8,172 bases of DNA from an uncultured Oceanobacillus sp. (lineage in GTDB: Bacteria; Bacillota; Bacilli; Bacillales; Amphibacillaceae). The position numbers were made by a program, and so were the translations under genes. Positions 5,581 to 8,172 of this stretch are shown here, piece after piece. Every line of letters begins with the position of its first letter. Position 1 is the first letter of the stretch. The stretch lies in assembly GCA_938004015.1 (NCBI GenBank), contig CALKWU010000084.1, forward strand, positions 1 to 8,172, read 5' to 3'. The notes beneath the pieces are model-generated. The model was not told where the DNA came from, made no database searches, and worked only from the letters and a program-made list of their open reading frames with translations.

Positions 5581-7145
5581 CATTTCAAGCGTAGCAAGTC
5601 GTCACCACTCGTGATGTCCTTTGCTTTTATCGGTTCCACGTTTGTATATTCTTCGTGATTTGTGATAACAACTGGGGTGGTTGTTTCAAAACCTTCTTTC
5701 CGAATGCTTTCCAAGTCGAATTCGAGTATTAAATCACCTTGTTCCACCTTATCCCCTTGTTTCACGACGGGATGGAAATGTTTCCCAGCCAATTTAACCG
5801 TATCGATTCCGATATTGATTAAAATTTCCGCACCGTTTTTAGATGTGATGCCAAGGGCATGATGGGTCGGGAACAAAGTTGTCACTTCCCCATCCGCCGG
5901 AGCATAAATTTTCCCTTCTTCCGGTTCAATAGCAATACCTTTTCCTACCGTATTTGTTGCGAAAAGCGGTTCGTTGACATTTGTCAAATCGATCAGTTTT
6001 CCTTTTATCGGGCTGATAATCTTCTCCGGCTTTACCGTGACAATCATATCACGGTAGGATGCATCAGTTTTGGATTCAAAGCCTAATACTAAAGTCAACA
6101 TCAATCCGATGGCAAAAGCTGCACCTGTTCCAATCAAATGCAAGACAATCGGAGAAAATGCAGGAATGGACAGGACGCTCGGTAATACGAAATCATTCAT
6201 GACAACGCCGAAACTGCCATTCAAAGCTCCGCCGATTGTTCCGGCAATGACGACATAAACTAAAGCTTTACGGAAGCGGAGCAGAATCCCGTAATAAATC
6301 GCCTCGGTCGTACCGGCAAGAGAGCCAGGCAGGATGCCACTAGCTGCAAGAGAACGTAACGCATTGTCTCTTGTCCGTATAAAAACTCCAATTGCAACAC
6401 CGATTTGCGCAAATACTGCAGGCGCTGCCATTCCGATGATCGGATCTGGTCCATTGGCGAGATTTGCGATGGCGAGTGGGATGATCGTCCAGTGCAAACC
6501 AGCGATGGTCAAGAACGTCCATGCACCACCTAGAACCGCTCCGGCCAACAATCCACTCCGGTCGCTTAAAAATGAAATCGTCGCACCTAAACCTTCTCCG
6601 ACCCAATTGCCAAACGGGCCGAAAACGAGTAATGTCAAAGGAACTAAAATGGATAAGGAAATTAAAGGGTTGATGAACATTTGGATGTCTTTATAGATGG
6701 CTCGTTTTAAAAATCTATCCAGGGTTGCGTAGACGAAGATTGCGATGAAGATTGGGAAGACTGTAGAAGAATAATTTGCCAAACTGATTGGGAGACCTAG
6801 AAAATCCATCGTCTCCACGCCGCCATCTACAAGATTGATGATATCTGGAGTGAGTAGTGCTGCACCAATTGCGCCACCAACGTAACCATTTGCACCAAGC
6901 TTCAAAGAAATGGTGATTCCAAGAAATACGGGCAGAAAATAAAAAATGGAATTGCCTGCTGCTGACAACGCGATATATGTTCCGCTATTCGGTTCCAGCC
7001 AGCCGGCCGAATTTGCGATGGATAATGCCGCTTTCAGTAACCCTGCACCAGCCAGCACTCCGATGATGGGTGCAAAACTTCCGGAAATGATGTTCAATAT
7101 TTTCGTGAGTTTCGATTCCTGATTTTCCGCATTATTTTCACTCAT
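5580..7145 (-). CDS. PTS beta-glucoside-family EIIC-EIIA permease lacking EIIB and the EIIA active-site His
   Basis: This is a 521-residue membrane protein of the Glc-superfamily PTS. Residues about 12-356 are EIIC: NIISGSFAPIIGVLAGAG at the start, many hydrophobic spans, the conserved GLHW (216-219), and TTEAIYYG (279-286) in place of the usual ITEPAIYG. Residues about 370-521 are an EIIA(Glc)-like domain with FPTHHALGI (425-433) and GIDTV (446-450). The helper His is present (His429), but the phosphorylated His position is Asn444 in LINIGIDTV (codon 5814-5816). The EIIB domain usual at the N-terminus is missing, and the space upstream cannot hold one. The start at 7145 follows AAGGAG by 7 bases. 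A longer TTG-initiated reading from 7280 would run across the promoter and resembles no domain. It may be a permease without phosphorylation, or may borrow EIIB/EIIA from elsewhere. The substrate is probably that of the convergent GH3 enzyme. Confidence 0.85.
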   Translation of the reverse strand: MSENNAENQESKLTKILNIISGSFAPIIGVLAGAGLLKAALSIANSAGWLEPNSGTYIALSAAGNSIFYFLPVFLGITISLKLGANGYVGGAIGAALLTPDIINLVDGGVETMDFLGLPISLANYSSTVFPIFIAIFVYATLDRFLKRAIYKDIQMFINPLISLSILVPLTLLVFGPFGNWVGEGLGATISFLSDRSGLLAGAVLGGAWTFLTIAGLHWTIIPLAIANLANGPDPIIGMAAPAVFAQIGVAIGVFIRTRDNALRSLAASGILPGSLAGTTEAIYYGILLRFRKALVYVVIAGTIGGALNGSFGVVMNDFVLPSVLSIPAFSPIVLHLIGTGAAFAIGLMLTLVLGFESKTDASYRDMIVTVKPEKIISPIKGKLIDLTNVNEPLFATNTVGKGIAIEPEEGKIYAPADGEVTTLFPTHHALGITSKNGAEILINIGIDTVKLAGKHFHPVVKQGDKVEQGDLILEFDLESIRKEGFETTTPVVITNHEEYTNVEPIKAKDITSGDDLLRLK

Positions 7146-7152
7146 TTGCGTA

Positions 7153-7158
7153 CTCCTT
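7153..7158 (-). promoter_or_regulatory. Ribosome binding site that sets the EIICA start
   Basis: AAGGAG on the minus strand lies 7 bases before the ATG at 7143-7145. It rules in this start over in-frame upstream codons, which lie in the untranslated leader. Confidence 0.8.
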
Positions 7159-7209
7159 CCCGACATTGGCCGCATGTTGTTAAAGAAAAGCTGTGGAACA
7201 ACATTTGTC

Positions 7210-7241
7210 CATATTTTGTCGATTAAATCGTCATATTTTGT
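7210..7241. repeat. Direct repeats around a palindrome: candidate operator in the EIICA leader
   Basis: CATATTTTGT occurs twice (7210-7219 and 7232-7241), 22 bases or about two helical turns apart. The palindrome CGATT-A-AATCG (7220-7230) fills the gap. A degraded third copy (CATTTGT) lies at 7202-7208. The right-hand repeat covers the expected transcription start of the minus-strand promoter, a typical place for a repressor. The regulator is not identified, and none is encoded in this window. Confidence 0.45.
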
Positions 7242-7244
7242 ACC

Positions 7245-7273
7245 ATTATAGTGGAAGTATGCTGGCTTTTCTA
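7245..7273 (-). promoter_or_regulatory. Sigma-A promoter of the EIICA gene
   Basis: On the minus strand, TAGAAA (7268-7273, 4 of 6 matches to the -35) is followed by a 17-base spacer and a perfect TATAAT (7245-7250). The start site would fall near 7238, giving a leader of roughly 90 bases that includes the repeat block and the ribosome binding site. Confidence 0.65.
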
Positions 7274-7334
7274 GTTTCAATCAGTCAATTTAGGAAGGTT
7301 TCAGGGAAAGAGTTATTGGCAGCTCTGTCTCGCA

Positions 7335-7348
7335 ATGGTTAACACCAT
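7335..7348. repeat. Short inverted repeat downstream of pdaB
   Basis: ATGGT and ACCAT flank TAAC. The hairpin is too short, and has no T-run, for a convincing terminator of pdaB. It may be a weak operator or chance. The rest of the stretch from 7274 to 7368 holds nothing recognisable, so pdaB transcripts may read into the EIICA gene. Confidence 0.25.
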
Positions 7349-7368
7349 ATATCAACAATTTCGTTTAT

Positions 7369-8124
7369 TCATTCAATCAGTTCAATATCCGTGTGGGCTT
7401 GACTCATCATTTCACTGATCGGGACAAATTGCAGTCCTTTACTTTTCAAACCGGGTATAATCGTCTCAAGTGCATTTGCTGTCTGTTTGGCTGAATCGGA
7501 AGCATGCATTAAAATGATGTCCCCATTCGAAGCGTTTTTCATGACATGATCGACAATCTGTTCCGTCCCGGGGTTTTCCCAATCGTTTGGATTGATGTTC
7601 CAATGGACGACTTCAAATCCCATCGACTGTGCCAGTTCGATTACGTCTTCATTGAAATGTCCACTTGGTGTACGGAGGAGATTGAGATTTTCGAAGCCTA
7701 ACCTTTCGAACACTTCTTGGGCGAGGAACAAATCACGCCTTACATCTTCAATATCTTGTTCCAAATAGCTTTTATATCGGTATCCGAGCATTCCGATTTC
7801 GTGGCCATCTTCGGCGATTTTTTCAATAATGGCCGGATGCCGTTCTGCCCATTCGCCGCTCAAGAAAAAGGTAGCCGTCGCTTCTTCCTTTTTCAATGTC
7901 TCCAAAATCCCGTAAACCCTTTCATCCCCCCAGCTGATATTGAAGGTGAGTGCAACACTTGGCTCCTCGACACTTCCTTTTGTGAATGCCACTTCATCCG
8001 TTGCATTTCCCCAACTCGCTTTGTTTACTTGAATCAGAAAAACGCCTGCCAAGAATAATGCGACGATACCAATTGCGATGTATCTTCTTTTCCGATTGAA
8101 TTTGATGACGTAAAAATGATCCAA
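7369..8124 (-). CDS. pdaB: PdaB, polysaccharide-deacetylase-like spore protein
   Basis: This 251-residue protein (B. subtilis PdaB/YbaN about 254) has an N-terminal membrane anchor at residues about 15-32 after a basic stretch (KFNRKRR). An extracytoplasmic NodB-fold domain spans about 56-240. Motifs seen are ALTFNISWGDE (58-68), GHEIGMLGYRY (107-117), LLRTPSG (149-155), NDW (180-182) and ILMHASD (204-210). Canonical NodB enzymes have TFDD and an H-x3-H zinc pair. Here the motif 1 Asp is Asn62 (codon 7939-7941), and both motif 2 His are Leu/Tyr, so classical zinc deacetylase chemistry is doubtful. In B. subtilis the gene is required for spores to keep their cortex and heat resistance late in sporulation. 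The TTG start at 8124 is chosen because AGGAGG lies 7 bases upstream. It gives DHFYV right after the start, as in B. subtilis PdaB as I recall it. An upstream ATG at 8142 overlaps that site. Confidence 0.88.
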   Translation of the reverse strand: MDHFYVIKFNRKRRYIAIGIVALFLAGVFLIQVNKASWGNATDEVAFTKGSVEEPSVALTFNISWGDERVYGILETLKKEEATATFFLSGEWAERHPAIIEKIAEDGHEIGMLGYRYKSYLEQDIEDVRRDLFLAQEVFERLGFENLNLLRTPSGHFNEDVIELAQSMGFEVVHWNINPNDWENPGTEQIVDHVMKNASNGDIILMHASDSAKQTANALETIIPGLKSKGLQFVPISEMMSQAHTDIELIE

Positions 8125-8131
8125 CTGTATT

Positions 8132-8137
8132 CCTCCT
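8132..8137 (-). promoter_or_regulatory. Ribosome binding site that sets the pdaB start
   Basis: TAGGAGGA on the minus strand lies 7 bases before the TTG at 8122-8124. It overlaps the alternative ATG-initiated reading from 8142, which therefore has no ribosome site of its own. Confidence 0.78.
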
Positions 8138-8159
8138 ATCATGGCTTGTCTTATTTGAT

Positions 8160-8166
8160 TTATATG
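8160..8166 (-). promoter_or_regulatory. Possible sporulation-sigma -10 element for pdaB
   Basis: CATATAA on the minus strand resembles the -10 of sigma-E or sigma-G promoters (CATA-type), with one or two mismatches. It is placed suitably before the pdaB ribosome site. The -35 would lie beyond the window end, so this cannot be confirmed here. Confidence 0.25.
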
Positions 8167-8172
8167 AAAGGA

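Noticed and set aside
7146..7280. N-terminal extension of the EIICA reading frame starting at TTG 7280, possibly a remnant EIIB.
   Set aside because: It runs over a good TATAAT promoter and the repeat block, resembles no EIIB motif (no Cys-x-Thr-Arg), and a proper ribosome site serves the ATG at 7145.
7335..7348. Hairpin ATGGT-TAAC-ACCAT as the pdaB terminator.
   Set aside because: Five base pairs and no following T-run; listed only as a short inverted repeat.

Overview
The window is chromosomal DNA of moderate-to-low GC from an endospore-forming member of the Bacillales. The evidence is a run of sporulation and germination genes in the order and orientation I recall from Bacillus subtilis: cwlD(+), salA(+), gerD(-), kbaA(+), and pdaB(-) further on. 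All genes have strong AGGAGG-type ribosome binding sites, and two start with TTG. The protein sequences look more like Planococcaceae/Sporosarcina-type bacilli than B. subtilis itself, but that is an impression and not a tested assignment.

Layout. Bases 1-543 hold the 3' part of cwlD (spore cortex muramoyl-L-alanine amidase), followed by salA (627-1694, Mrp-type ATPase regulator). A long hairpin (1696-1762) separates salA from the convergent gerD (1792-2439, minus; germination lipoprotein). gerD has an excellent sigma-G promoter in the gap it shares with the divergent kbaA (2566-3243; membrane activator of KinB). After the kbaA terminator comes a two-gene sugar module: a cytoplasmic GH3 glycosidase (3428-5545, plus) and, facing it, an EIIC-EIIA permease of the beta-glucoside PTS type (5580-7145, minus). 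The two converge on one perfect 15-bp hairpin. Last is pdaB (7369-8124, minus; polysaccharide-deacetylase-like spore protein).

How it fits together. The flanking genes serve entry into sporulation (kbaA), cortex formation and stability (cwlD, pdaB) and germinant response (gerD). The sugar module sits between kbaA and pdaB, which are direct neighbours in B. subtilis as I recall it, so it looks like an accessory insertion or lineage-specific addition. The transporter is unusual. It has no EIIB domain, the position of the phosphorylated EIIA histidine is Asn (codon 5814-5816), and the ITEP-type EIIC signature is altered. Its partner is a GH3 enzyme, a family that normally cuts unphosphorylated glycosides, not a 6-phospho-glycosidase. 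The economical reading, which is inference, is a PTS-derived permease uncoupled from phosphotransfer that imports a beta-glycoside for intracellular hydrolysis. An EIIB acting in trans, or a decaying gene, are the alternatives. PdaB also carries an Asn where the deacetylase catalytic Asp is expected. No rRNA, tRNA, CRISPR or insertion-sequence features were seen, and no gene-free stretch exceeds about 225 bases.
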